A stretch of DNA of 33,998 nucleotides from Candidatus Margulisiibacteriota bacterium (GTDB taxonomy: Bacteria; Margulisbacteria; WOR-1; O2-12-FULL-45-9; XYB2-FULL-48-7), in NCBI GenBank assembly GCA_018822365.1, contig JAHJKL010000086.1, positions 1-33,998 on the forward strand, in the 5' to 3' direction. The notes beneath the pieces are model-generated. The model was given only the letters and a program-made list of their open reading frames with translations. It made no database searches and was not told the origin of the DNA. Below, in pieces: positions 1 to 7,346 of the stretch. The stretch's first letter is position 1. Each line of letters begins with the position of its first letter. The translations under genes and the position numbers were made by a program.

Positions 1-6
1 AAGACC

Positions 7-38
7 TGAAATTCCGGCATATTTTATTGGATAATCCT
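7..38 (+). promoter_or_regulatory. sigma-28-like promoter P1
   Basis: GAAAT at 8-12 is followed after exactly 16 bases by GGATAATCCT at 29-38. The ten bases ACCTGAAATT at 4-13 are repeated exactly before the gene at 26956. The spacing matches the other elements of this family in the window, and the -10 half starts 35 bases before the ATG at 64. The -10 half is a weaker match (G for C at its first base) than those at 4096, 6317, 19715 and 26926. Confidence 0.5.
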
Positions 39-63
39 GTAGTTCAAGTGAAAGGAATTGATT

Positions 64-504
64 ATGATCAGGATAGGAAATGCTACAATCTCGACCGTCA
101 AAAAGCAAATCTATTGTTTAATACGACCAAACATAGGCGCGTTGACCCAAAAAACCCACGCCGGAAGATTAACCAGAAACGAACTGCTACACTTGGTCGT
201 ATATTTAGCAGATAAGCCCCGCTCTTTCACCACGGAAGCTAGAAATGCCATAAAATACGACATCCTGACCCAGGTCAGGGATGAATATGACCAAAGCATG
301 CGGGAGATAGCAGTGTGCGGACTGAAACTGCTCGATGGCCAAACGCTATCTTTCCCGCCAATTAAAAACAAACCTGATATTTCTTTTGGCCATCCTTCAC
401 CAATCCAGCCACCGGCCGATGATTCGGAATTATCCGGAACTGTTGTTAAGATCGAGGAATTACCAAACTCGCACCGGGTTTATTACCATCCGGAAAAGAA
501 GTAG
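64..504 (+). CDS. small protein of unknown function
   Basis: I do not recognise this protein of 146 residues. ATG at 64 is preferred over the in-frame TTG at 58 because AAAGGA at 51-56 sits 7 bases before it. The middle (about residues 35-90) is amphipathic and probably helical, containing LTRNELLHLV and a run of charged residues. The C-terminal third is rich in Pro, Ser and Asp and looks disordered. No signal peptide or membrane segment is visible. A sigma-28-like element lies upstream. The stop codon is 2 bases from the convergent stop of the formiminotransferase gene, leaving no room for a private terminator. A short LT-x-x-EL-x-x-LV pattern recurs in the unknown protein at 6628-7023, but this is too short to prove kinship. 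Confidence 0.65.
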   Translation: MIRIGNATISTVKKQIYCLIRPNIGALTQKTHAGRLTRNELLHLVVYLADKPRSFTTEARNAIKYDILTQVRDEYDQSMREIAVCGLKLLDGQTLSFPPIKNKPDISFGHPSPIQPPADDSELSGTVVKIEELPNSHRVYYHPEKK

Positions 505-506
505 CT

Positions 507-1385
507 TTACAAGCAACGGTCAATAATCATCTCTTCCTTTAAACAAGGAAGATGTAAATACTCTTTCATCCCCTCAAAACAAGCGCTCGCCGGGATCATT
601 CCGACCAGTTCCGAGCCTTCGATCTCGACTTCATATTCTTTCGCCCATTTATTGATCTCATCAAAGAGCTTTTTGAGCGAGGTTTTTTGATGATCGACGA
701 TATTCACCGAGACCTGGGTCAAGCCGCGGCTGGGTAGCTCTAAACCAAGCGCTCTAACTCCAGGCAGACCGCCGTTTTTCTCCCTGATGTTCTTGGCAAT
801 CGATTGGGCTAGATCGAGTTCTCGGCCTTTCAAGTTAACGTTAAAGGCGATCAGGAACTCTCGCGCGCCAACCGCTACCGCGCCGGCGCTTGCGTGCAAA
901 CCTGTCCCAACGTCAGGACAGCGCCGGGGAGTATTAATCTCTTGTTTAAGGGCTCGGTAGCCCCCTTTACGGACCATTGGGAGATCACGGCGTTCTTTAA
1001 CCCGCGCGGCTTCTCCGTAGAAAAAGACCGGAAGCTTTAATTTTTCCCATAATTCTTTTCCTAACTCCCTGGCCAGGGCAACTGTTTCTGCCATTGAGCA
1101 ATCCTTCAGAGGTATAAAGGGAATAACGTCTACTGCTCCGATATATGGGTGGACGCCGGCATGCTCGCGGATATCTAAAAGTTGGATCGCTTTCTCGGTC
1201 AGCTCAAAAGCAGCCTGCTTGATCACTTGCGGCTCCCCCCACATCGTAACAACGGAGCGATTGTGATCGGGATCGGAGTGGAGGTCTCTTACCTTGGCAG
1301 ACCTAATAGCAGAAACTATTTCTTCAATAATCCCGCTATCGACCCCTTCAGAAAAATTGGGGACGCATTCGATAAGTTTAGTCAC
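507..1385 (-). CDS. glutamate formiminotransferase (stand-alone)
   Basis: The product is a 292-residue formiminotransferase, matching the N-terminal half of mammalian FTCD. It transfers the formimino group from formiminoglutamate to tetrahydrofolate (histidine degradation) or may run in the direction of folate interconversion. The start is GTG at 1385, giving the family N-terminus [14 protein letters not shown]; an AAAGG motif lies about 8 bases upstream. The catalytic His is H79 in HPYIGAVDV, corresponding to His82 of the porcine enzyme. The N-terminal domain spans about 1-178 and the C-terminal domain begins near GAREFLIAFNVNL at 173-185. No cyclodeaminase domain is fused and none is encoded nearby. 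The gene overlaps the ftsH stop by 8 bases, so it is probably co-transcribed and translationally coupled. Its role next to ftsH is not obvious from the context. Confidence 0.92.
   Translation of the reverse strand: MTKLIECVPNFSEGVDSGIIEEIVSAIRSAKVRDLHSDPDHNRSVVTMWGEPQVIKQAAFELTEKAIQLLDIREHAGVHPYIGAVDVIPFIPLKDCSMAETVALARELGKELWEKLKLPVFFYGEAARVKERRDLPMVRKGGYRALKQEINTPRRCPDVGTGLHASAGAVAVGAREFLIAFNVNLKGRELDLAQSIAKNIREKNGGLPGVRALGLELPSRGLTQVSVNIVDHQKTSLKKLFDEINKWAKEYEVEIEGSELVGMIPASACFEGMKEYLHLPCLKEEMIIDRCL
532..552. other. short perfect hairpin inside the 3' end of the formiminotransferase gene
   Basis: TCTTCCTT at 532-539 pairs perfectly with AAGGAAGA at 545-552 across a 5-base loop. It lies 28 bases beyond the stop of the plus-strand gene at 64-504 and could help end that transcript. 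It is AT-rich and no U-tract follows on either strand, so a classical intrinsic terminator is not supported. It also falls within coding sequence on the minus strand. Confidence 0.25.
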
Positions 1386-3171
1386 CCTGCAGCCCTTTGA
1401 GCGCCTCCTCCAGGGTGCTGTTCTCCAGGGTCTCTTTTTCGATAAGCAGTTTGGCCATCTCTTCAACCTTGACCCGGTTCTTTAAGAGAAGCGCTCTCGC
1501 CCGATCGTGGCATTCGGAAATAATCCTCTCGATTTCATGATCTATTTCATCGGCGGTCTGCTCTGAATAATCCTTCATCTCGGCAATGTCGCGACCCAAA
1601 AAGATCTGCCGGTCTTTGCGGCCAAAGGTCCGGGGGCCAAGCTTGCTCATGCCGAATTCGGTCACCATCCGTTTGGCCAGATCGGTCGATCGTTCCAGGT
1701 CGTTGTGGGCGCCAGAGCTTGGTTCGTTGAAGATCATCTCTTCGGCCACCCGCCCGCCCAGTAAAACAGTGATCTCTTCAACCGCTTGCGAACGGGTCAC
1801 CAGGTATTTGTCTTCAAGCGGAAGTTGCAGGGTATAACCCAGGGCCATGCCGCGCGGCAAGATCGAGATCTTGTGGACTTTGTCTGTGTTTTTTAAGATC
1901 TGGGAAAGGACAGCATGGCCAACCTCATGATAGGCGACCCTTGATTTTTCGTTGTCGGAAATAACTTTGCTCTTTTTTTCCGGCCCGGCGATCACCCGAT
2001 CGACCGCTTCTTCAACCTCCTCATTCCCAACCTCTTTTTTATCGGTCCGCGCGGCCAGGATTGCCGCTTCATTTAAAACATTCTCCAAATCGGCGCCGGA
2101 GAACCCCGGAGTCCGCCTGGCAATGATCGACAATTCAACATCATTGGCAAACGGCTTTCCTTTGGCATGGATCTTTAATATATCTTCGCGACCTTTCAGG
2201 TCGGGCTTGTCCAGCACGATCCGGCGGTCAAAGCGGCCGGGACGCAACAGTGCCGGATCAAGAATATCCGGCCGGTTGGTCGCGGCAATAACAATAGTAT
2301 TTGCTTTTGGATCAAAGCCATCCATTTCGACCAGCAACTGGTTGAGGGTTTGTTCCCGCTCATCATGCCCGCCGCCAAGTCCGGCGCCGCGATGGCGGCC
2401 TACTGCGTCAATTTCGTCCATGAAAATAATCGAGGGGGTCTGTTTTTTGGCTTGTTCGAAGACTGAACGGACCCGGGAAGCACCTACCCCGACAAACATC
2501 TCGACAAAGTCTGATCCCGAGATCGAAAAGAAAGGGACCCCGGCTTCTCCGGCAATTGCCCTGGCTAAAAGAGTCTTTCCGGTTCCCGGAGGTCCCATTA
2601 ACAGAAGCCCTTTGGGTATCTTTGCCCCTAATGCCTGATATTTGGCGGGATTCTTGAGAAAATCAACGATTTCTTTGAGCTCTTCTTTCGCCTCATCAAC
2701 CCCGGCAACATCGGCAAAGGTAACCGTTACCTTCCCTGATTGCTGCTTGGCATTTGCCCGGCCAAAAGACATCGCCTGGCTATTGGCCCCCTGCGCCTGC
2801 CGCATAATCAGCCACCAGAGAAAAAAGAAGAAGACGATCGGAAAAAGGAGCTGAATCGCCAGGTTCCAAGCCCAGCTTGATTCGACCGGTGATTCAACCT
2901 TAATGGAAACCCCTTTTTCACGGAGCATCGGGACAAGATTTGGGTAATTGAGGGCATGGGTGCGAAAGCTGGTCTTATCTTTCAACTCACCGGTGATCAC
3001 ATCGCCAGAGATCGTTACCTGGCTTAGCTTCCCTTGATCCGCGCTATCTAAAAAACTGGAAAACGGCAGTTCCGCAACTTTTTTTTCCGTGCTGAAAAGA
3101 GGGGCAATTATCGCCGCTCCCAACAGGAAAACAACCAAATATGTCGCAATAACGCGCCAATTAGCCTTCAT
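1378..3171 (-). CDS. ftsH: ATP-dependent zinc metalloprotease FtsH
   Basis: This 597-residue membrane-bound AAA+ protease degrades misfolded membrane proteins and regulatory proteins. Two transmembrane segments (about 6-26 and 103-123) flank an extracytoplasmic domain. The AAA module has Walker A GPPGTGKT at 193-200, the aromatic pore loop MFVG at 225-228, Walker B ending in DEID at 252-255, and the second region of homology around 297-316. The zinc site HEVGH lies at 415-419, with the third ligand expected at D491 in HNDLERST. All key residues are intact and the length is typical. The gene lies 36 bases downstream of mazG but also has its own extended -10 promoter in that gap, with the ATG only 7 bases beyond TATAAT. 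No Shine-Dalgarno sequence precedes the ATG. Confidence 0.98.
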   Translation of the reverse strand: MKANWRVIATYLVVFLLGAAIIAPLFSTEKKVAELPFSSFLDSADQGKLSQVTISGDVITGELKDKTSFRTHALNYPNLVPMLREKGVSIKVESPVESSWAWNLAIQLLFPIVFFFFLWWLIMRQAQGANSQAMSFGRANAKQQSGKVTVTFADVAGVDEAKEELKEIVDFLKNPAKYQALGAKIPKGLLLMGPPGTGKTLLARAIAGEAGVPFFSISGSDFVEMFVGVGASRVRSVFEQAKKQTPSIIFMDEIDAVGRHRGAGLGGGHDEREQTLNQLLVEMDGFDPKANTIVIAATNRPDILDPALLRPGRFDRRIVLDKPDLKGREDILKIHAKGKPFANDVELSIIARRTPGFSGADLENVLNEAAILAARTDKKEVGNEEVEEAVDRVIAGPEKKSKVISDNEKSRVAYHEVGHAVLSQILKNTDKVHKISILPRGMALGYTLQLPLEDKYLVTRSQAVEEITVLLGGRVAEEMIFNEPSSGAHNDLERSTDLAKRMVTEFGMSKLGPRTFGRKDRQIFLGRDIAEMKDYSEQTADEIDHEIERIISECHDRARALLLKNRVKVEEMAKLLIEKETLENSTLEEALKGLQGD

Positions 3172-3178
3172 AGAAGAT

Positions 3179-3187
3179 ATTATATCA
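3179..3187 (-). promoter_or_regulatory. extended -10 promoter of ftsH, nearly leaderless
   Basis: On the minus strand TGATATAAT (a TGn extended -10 plus a perfect TATAAT) ends 7 bases before the ftsH ATG at 3171. Transcription would begin at or one base before the start codon. No convincing -35 hexamer is present at 16-18 bases, which is usual for extended -10 promoters. Confidence 0.6.
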
Positions 3188-3207
3188 TAAAACCGTCGCC
3201 AATTCGG

Positions 3208-4032
3208 TTATTTTTCCGCAGCCTTGACCTTATTCCAGAGGGAATCCATCTCAGCCAGGGTCATTTGGCGCGCGGCCAGATCGTCTTCGATCATGCTAAA
3301 ACGGTTGATAAATTTTTTGTTCGCTCGCTGGAGGGCGTCTTCCGGATCGATCTCCAATTTGCGGGCGACATTGGCGACGGAAAAAAGAAGGTCCCCGATC
3401 TCTTCTTGAAGTTTCATTTTATTGCCTTTTTGCCTACCGCTTACCGCTTTCCCGCTTTTGCTAAGCAATTCCGCGATCTCGGCTCGCTCTTCGTCCACCT
3501 TTTCCCAGGCGCCGGCCACATCGTCCCAGTCAAAACCAACCCGGGCCGCCTTCTTCTGGACCTTATCCGCCCGAATTAGAGCAGGAAGCGATTTCGGAAT
3601 ACTTGCCATCATCCCGCCTTTGCCTTTGCCTTGGCCTTTGCCTTGGCCTTCGCCTTTGCCTCTCTCCCCTCTCTTAATCTTCTCCCACCGCTTCCAGACC
3701 TCTGCCTTATCCTTCGCCTTGGCCTTCCCAAAAACATGGGGGTGGCGGCGTATCATCTTTTCGGTAATCACTTTAACAACCTGGTTAATGTCAAATTTAC
3801 GCTTTTGGCTGGCAAATACTGCAAGCATAACCACATGAAGCAGCATGTCTCCCAGCTCTTCACATAGGTGGTCAAAATCTTTATGGTCGATCGCCTCAAT
3901 CGCCTCGTAGACTTCTTCTATTAGATATGGTTTCAGCGACTCAAAAGTCTGCTCCCTATCCCAGGGGCATTTTTGCCGTAGAATAGCCACAACTTTCACA
4001 AGTTCTTCAAATGATTGGCCGGTCTTGCTCAT
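3208..4032 (-). CDS. mazG: nucleoside triphosphate pyrophosphohydrolase MazG
   Basis: The product is a 274-residue two-domain MazG, which hydrolyses (d)NTPs to monophosphate plus pyrophosphate and so cleans the nucleotide pool. The first MazG domain has the CPWD signature at 22-25, the EExxE helix at 39-43 and EELGD at 58-62. The second has EERAE at 181-185 and EEIGD at 210-214. Two low-complexity inserts distinguish it. One is a Gly-Lys-Gln run at about 124-140, encoded by a 6-base tandem repeat. The other is a Lys/Gly/Ser-rich stretch at about 191-206. Both lie outside the metal-binding motifs, so activity is probably kept. The start ATG lies 8 bases after a perfect TATAAT and lacks a Shine-Dalgarno sequence. 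Confidence 0.95.
   Translation of the reverse strand: MSKTGQSFEELVKVVAILRQKCPWDREQTFESLKPYLIEEVYEAIEAIDHKDFDHLCEELGDMLLHVVMLAVFASQKRKFDINQVVKVITEKMIRRHPHVFGKAKAKDKAEVWKRWEKIKRGERGKGEGQGKGQGKGKGGMMASIPKSLPALIRADKVQKKAARVGFDWDDVAGAWEKVDEERAEIAELLSKSGKAVSGRQKGNKMKLQEEIGDLLFSVANVARKLEIDPEDALQRANKKFINRFSMIEDDLAARQMTLAEMDSLWNKVKAAEK
3617..3660. repeat. tandem hexanucleotide repeat within mazG
   Basis: About seven copies of a 6-base unit alternate between CCTTTG and CCTTGG, with one CCTTCG. On the minus strand they encode the Gly-Lys / Gly-Gln run in the linker of MazG. Similar pyrimidine-rich wording recurs nearby (about 3708-3727). The unit keeps the reading frame, so copy-number changes would lengthen or shorten the linker without a frameshift. 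Confidence 0.8.
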
Positions 4033-4040
4033 AACATGTT

Positions 4041-4046
4041 ATTATA
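4041..4046 (-). promoter_or_regulatory. -10 box of mazG promoter, nearly leaderless
   Basis: A perfect TATAAT on the minus strand ends 8 bases before the mazG ATG at 4032. The expected transcript would have only about two bases of leader. A -35 hexamer at 16-18 bases is poor (T-rich only). GGGAGGG lies upstream of the -10 box, so it cannot act as a ribosome binding site. Confidence 0.55.
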
Positions 4047-4071
4047 CACCCTCCCACTAATTGAAAAACTA

Positions 4072-4105
4072 TGCAAGTCCACCCCTTTATAGATCCGATA
4101 AATAA
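4072..4105 (+). promoter_or_regulatory. sigma-28-like promoter P2
   Basis: CAAGT at 4074-4078 is followed after 17 bases by CGATAAATAA at 4096-4105, whose start is 36 bases before the ATG at 4132. The wording ATGCAAGT plus CGATAAATAA is repeated before the gene at 6350. The E. coli FliA consensus can be written AAAGT-N15-CGATAA. This element lies back-to-back with the mazG promoter. Confidence 0.6.
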
Positions 4106-4109
4106 ACGT

Positions 4110-4126
4110 ATGCCATTATTTGGCAT
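4110..4126 (+). other. hairpin in the 5' leader of the 4132 gene
   Basis: ATGCCA at 4110-4115 and TGGCAT at 4121-4126 form a perfect 6-bp inverted repeat around TTATT, 5 bases before the ATG at 4132. It occupies the place where a ribosome binding site would be, and no Shine-Dalgarno sequence is visible. From promoter P2 the transcript would begin close to the hairpin. It could be an RNA 5'-end structure or a repressor site. Confidence 0.45.
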
Positions 4127-4131
4127 TATTT

Positions 4132-6240
4132 ATGAAAATAACCAGAGCCGTATTAAACGGGCCAGGAATTATCCAATTAAAACGTCCCGCGGTCGGTATG
4201 ACTATTGCCGCCGCGACCTCATTGGTATACGCCTGCCATGATACCGCTATTCAACTTATAAAAAGCTATGGCACGATCGGCCTAACAGCCGCTGCTGTTT
4301 TTCTCTATTCTGCCAATTTGGCGATCGATTATTTAAAAGACAAACGAAGTTTCATTCAAGAAAGGCTTGCCCCCTACCAAGCTAAGGTTGATAAATTGCG
4401 AGCTGAAATCACAACCACGATCAACAAGGCTATTGCCGACTATAAACACGAGGACGGGTTCGACTATGAAAGGACCATATTATTGGCGGAAGTTTTTCAA
4501 GCCGTTAAAAAGGGAGACATTACAAGCCAACCCGACCAGCTTCTTAGCAATATCACCAGATGGGAGTCGCAATTAAAGAATGTAGCAAAAAAACTGATCG
4601 CGGCACTTCGCCTTGAGCCCAACCAATTCACCCGTTTCCAGGCCGCTTACGATCTTATCAACAAACAACCCTATAATCTTCGCAATGGAGACCTTTTTTC
4701 TCTGCTAGAAACCGGGCAAGGCAATTGCTACTCGCGGACAAAACTCCTCCTTTCTTTGGGAGAATGTATTTATCCCCGAACCGAGATCGGTCAATGGCGA
4801 TTAGCCGTGGCGGTTTATGAGGACCATATTGAGCCAGTATTATTTAGTCGGCACACGAATCAGGTCTTCTGCCCTACCAAACGGACAATTGCGGAACCAT
4901 TTCACGCGCCGGTTTACGACCCGCGCTACCTGCTTTTTTCCACCCAGGAAGGAGCCGCCCAAAAAACCGAGCTCAGAAAACCAGACCCGCTTCCACGCCC
5001 TCTCCATTCAACCTGGAAAGACCTTCTTATGGATGCCGTCAGGAGTCATTTTGCGACTTCTTCGTTATCGCTTGGAAAAATCTCCCATCAACTGCCGCGC
5101 TATCAACCGGATTCTCTGCATTCGATCCGGGCAACTATAGATAGCGTACGAAGAATACAAAATAACCAGCAGTCTGAGTTTTTATTGGGAAGATGGGAGG
5201 CGCGTCTGCTGGCCACCGGAGCATTACTATTTCTCCACCATCATGCTGACTTGATCAGTAGTGATTTCGCGGACAGTGCTGCTGAATACGGCCAAACAGT
5301 TGGCTCTTGTTCTGAAACTGGCTCTCACTTCGTTATTTTCGAAAAAGAAGAGAACAACAGCGATCGCTCAAATGGGTTTGTTTTTTCGTCATGCCCCCCT
5401 TCGGAAACAAGTTTTTTATTCAGCAGCAACCAAGCTCGGCTTAAAGCTTTTACGGAACAGACCAATCGGGAATTGGCTAGCCATCGAGAAGCTGTTAAAC
5501 AAGCACAAGCTCTGTTAGAAACTGACCCGGCTGAAGCCCTGATCGTTTCTCAAGAACTTACAAATACTTTATTTAAATACGACCAACTTTTTAAATATTT
5601 TTTCGAGCATGACAAAGACAGATATCTTAGTGCAAATTTTCAATCCCTAGCCAAAGCTACCAGCCGGCATGATCTTCTGGTGGTTAGAAAAGAAGCAACT
5701 CATTCCCTTTTTGGTACTTCAGCTGGAGCCGCGCGAATAAATGAACTTACAAATGAAAAGTTAACTATCCTCCTTAATGTCGCTTTTTCACAAGAAGACT
5801 TTACGGAAGCGCTCGATCTATTATCTAATTTAATAAGTATTAGCACCCCAACAGAAACAAATAATCATAAGCCTGTTCAAACAAGCCCAACTAACCCCGT
5901 CTATCGATCAAGCCCGATAGGGATTGATATTTTATCCGCCCAGGAAATGGCGGCAATTGAGGCCGCGATTCAAGCCCAGAATAAAAACAACTTTTTGGCC
6001 GCGGTAAAAGTTATAGAAAATGTCCTGGTAAAAAATTCGGTTGGAAATCAATCTCTTAGAGAATATTTATCAGAGGGCCAACTGACTGAAAATATATATG
6101 CCTATATAAACATTTTAAAACCGCTTGCCGGACTAATAAGGACAGCTTTTTCCAATCCTTATGCTAAAATATGCTTGCCGCCGGAAACCTATAATTCCTG
6201 GGCTTCGATGCTCAATAATTTGGCTCAACCAAGCCAATAA
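4132..6240 (+). CDS. membrane-anchored protein with transglutaminase-like core
   Basis: This 702-residue protein has no full-length family that I recognise. Two hydrophobic segments lie near the N-terminus (about 20-40 and 48-65), so it is probably membrane-anchored. At about 190-250 there is a transglutaminase/cysteine-protease-like pattern. It comprises QGNCYSRTKLLL with Cys199, then His232 in VYEDHIEPVLF, then FCPTK, where the family usually has F/V-D-P-T. The spacing of about 33 residues from Cys to His and 15 from His to the third position fits the fold. The catalytic Asp appears to be Cys247, so catalysis is uncertain. The rest is mostly helical, with a Pro/Thr/Asn-rich linker around 575-600. 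ATG 4132 is chosen over TTG 4120 because it gives normal spacing from P2; neither has a Shine-Dalgarno sequence. Confidence 0.55.
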   Translation: MKITRAVLNGPGIIQLKRPAVGMTIAAATSLVYACHDTAIQLIKSYGTIGLTAAAVFLYSANLAIDYLKDKRSFIQERLAPYQAKVDKLRAEITTTINKAIADYKHEDGFDYERTILLAEVFQAVKKGDITSQPDQLLSNITRWESQLKNVAKKLIAALRLEPNQFTRFQAAYDLINKQPYNLRNGDLFSLLETGQGNCYSRTKLLLSLGECIYPRTEIGQWRLAVAVYEDHIEPVLFSRHTNQVFCPTKRTIAEPFHAPVYDPRYLLFSTQEGAAQKTELRKPDPLPRPLHSTWKDLLMDAVRSHFATSSLSLGKISHQLPRYQPDSLHSIRATIDSVRRIQNNQQSEFLLGRWEARLLATGALLFLHHHADLISSDFADSAAEYGQTVGSCSETGSHFVIFEKEENNSDRSNGFVFSSCPPSETSFLFSSNQARLKAFTEQTNRELASHREAVKQAQALLETDPAEALIVSQELTNTLFKYDQLFKYFFEHDKDRYLSANFQSLAKATSRHDLLVVRKEATHSLFGTSAGAARINELTNEKLTILLNVAFSQEDFTEALDLLSNLISISTPTETNNHKPVQTSPTNPVYRSSPIGIDILSAQEMAAIEAAIQAQNKNNFLAAVKVIENVLVKNSVGNQSLREYLSEGQLTENIYAYINILKPLAGLIRTAFSNPYAKICLPPETYNSWASMLNNLAQPSQ

Positions 6241-6293
6241 TAACAAGCTTTCTTTTGGTTCCTCCTTTGCCTCGTCCTTTTCCCCTCCCCCCA

Positions 6294-6326
6294 TGCAAGT
6301 TTTTACCCATTAAAAACGATAAATAA
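6294..6326 (+). promoter_or_regulatory. sigma-28-like promoter P3
   Basis: CAAGT at 6296-6300 is followed after 16 bases by CGATAAATAA at 6317-6326, starting 33 bases before the ATG at 6350. It is nearly a copy of P2 and contains GCAAGTTT, close to the E. coli FliA -35 TAAAGTTT. The preceding 6250-6292 stretch is strongly pyrimidine-rich with no hairpin seen. Confidence 0.6.
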
Positions 6327-6349
6327 GTGAACGGACAAGCAAACAAAAT

Positions 6350-6628
6350 ATGACAAACAACGTGCAAGAAGAGAAAAAAAGCGGCCCAAATCTTCAGGCT
6401 TTGGGTCTAAAATCGTCGATGGAAGTCATCGACATTTTAGGCTTGCTCCGGATCGACGGTGAACCGGTCATTAAGAACGACCAGTCACTGCTTGACCCCA
6501 AGGAAAAAGCCAAAGCGGTAATTGAATATTTCGTCGACAAACACAACCTGAAGCCGGGAGAATTGCCCTATTTGGCCGCCGCGATCAAAACTGATCTAAA
6601 GAGCGGCCTCTTAGCGTGGAGAAAATAA
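6350..6628 (+). CDS. small protein of unknown function, first of three coupled genes
   Basis: The protein has 92 residues and no recognised family. It is soluble and charged, with no signal peptide or membrane segment. After a hydrophilic N-terminus the pattern of hydrophobic residues suggests three or four helices. ATG 6350 lacks a clear Shine-Dalgarno sequence but sits at the expected distance from promoter P3. The stop codon overlaps the next ATG as TAATG, indicating translational coupling. Its location after the transglutaminase-like gene, with a near-identical promoter, suggests a shared function that cannot be named from sequence. Confidence 0.7.
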   Translation: MTNNVQEEKKSGPNLQALGLKSSMEVIDILGLLRIDGEPVIKNDQSLLDPKEKAKAVIEYFVDKHNLKPGELPYLAAAIKTDLKSGLLAWRK

Positions 6629-7023
6629 TGGTACCAATCACACCAGGCAGAGTAGGACAGGTTGACCAGCCCCAAAGACAAACGGGGGGAACGCCTCATA
6701 TCAACCTGACCTCAACCGAATTAAATCGGCTTGTTTATGACGTTCGAAGCCGTCTTAACCAGGCCCAGAATGGCTTCTCAACCAGACCGGCCCCAACCGA
6801 AGAAAAAACCGCCCAGGCGACAGTTCAGGCCCCTATTACCAAGACACCGCTCAACCTTCACCCGGACATAAACAACGAACCGGCGACCTATCAACCAGCC
6901 TTCTCGCTCGCTCCCGGCGCCTCTGACCTGGAAGCGCTCGCCACCCTTGCCCCGCAATTCAGGCCCCTGGCTGTGCAACTTGTGAGAGAAAGAGCGGCAT
7001 TACAAACTGGAGGACAAGCCTAA
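6628..7023 (+). CDS. small Pro/Gln-rich protein of unknown function
   Basis: The protein has 131 residues. ATG 6628 overlaps the previous stop (TAATG) and has GGAG seven to eight bases upstream, so it is preferred over the in-frame GTG at 6616. The N-terminal 25 residues are rich in Pro, Gln and Gly. A helical stretch follows containing LTSTELNRLVYDV (about 28-45). A Pro/Thr/Ala-rich linker then leads to a helical C-terminus with LAPQFRPLAVQLVRERAAL. No signal peptide or membrane segment is visible. The next gene begins at an identical TAATG overlap, so the three small genes form one tightly coupled unit. Confidence 0.68.
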   Translation: MVPITPGRVGQVDQPQRQTGGTPHINLTSTELNRLVYDVRSRLNQAQNGFSTRPAPTEEKTAQATVQAPITKTPLNLHPDINNEPATYQPAFSLAPGASDLEALATLAPQFRPLAVQLVRERAALQTGGQA

Positions 7024-7346
7024 TGTCTGAAGAAAAAAGCGCCCTGGAAAAACTTGAGGAATCGTTGAAAGAATTCTGGCGGCAGAGCGGCCAGGCCTCG
7101 GTCATTGCCGCCAAGCACACGGAATTTGTGATCGAGCCCAAGGTTTTTCTTGGCGACAAGCTCAACCCGGAGATCCTGAAGCTGCTTGTTTTGAATTACC
7201 TGACCCAGACCTCGCGTCAGGACTCGGGAATCGGCAACGTTGAAGTCTCCACCGACAAACTGATCATCAAGAGCCCTAAAGGGAAGCCGCTGGTCATCAT
7301 TAACGACCAACGGATCGTTCAGCAGTACATTAATTCCCGGCAGTAA
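7023..7346 (+). CDS. small acidic-N-terminus protein of unknown function
   Basis: The protein has 107 residues. GGAGGAC lies six bases before the ATG, which overlaps the previous stop as TAATG. A charged helical N-terminal half is followed by a section with alternating hydrophobics that reads as beta strands (about 40-90, ending KPLVIINDQRIVQQYI). No family is recognised. The gene ends inside the 3' end of the convergent mfd gene, with a 17-base overlap. The pair therefore has no intergenic terminator, and the two transcripts would be antisense at their ends. Confidence 0.7.
   Translation: MSEEKSALEKLEESLKEFWRQSGQASVIAAKHTEFVIEPKVFLGDKLNPEILKLLVLNYLTQTSRQDSGIGNVEVSTDKLIIKSPKGKPLVIINDQRIVQQYINSRQ

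Noticed and set aside
3-215. Open frame running in from the left edge, overlapping the first gene in another frame
   Set aside because: It is open by virtue of lying in a short region. It overlaps promoter P1 and the well-supported gene at 64-504, and its extreme Lys/Arg/Asn content looks like an out-of-frame translation.
1386-1466. Upstream extension of the formiminotransferase frame
   Set aside because: The extra residues are Arg/Trp/Pro-rich, overlap ftsH and precede the family N-terminus, which starts at GTG 1385.
1952-2638. Plus-strand open frame of 228 codons opposite ftsH
   Set aside because: It lies wholly inside the unmistakable ftsH gene, is Ser/Arg-rich and has no ribosome binding site.
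6250-6292. Pyrimidine-rich tract after the transglutaminase-like gene, considered as a terminator or relative of the mazG repeat
   Set aside because: No stem-loop could be drawn and the resemblance to the mazG repeat is only in base composition.
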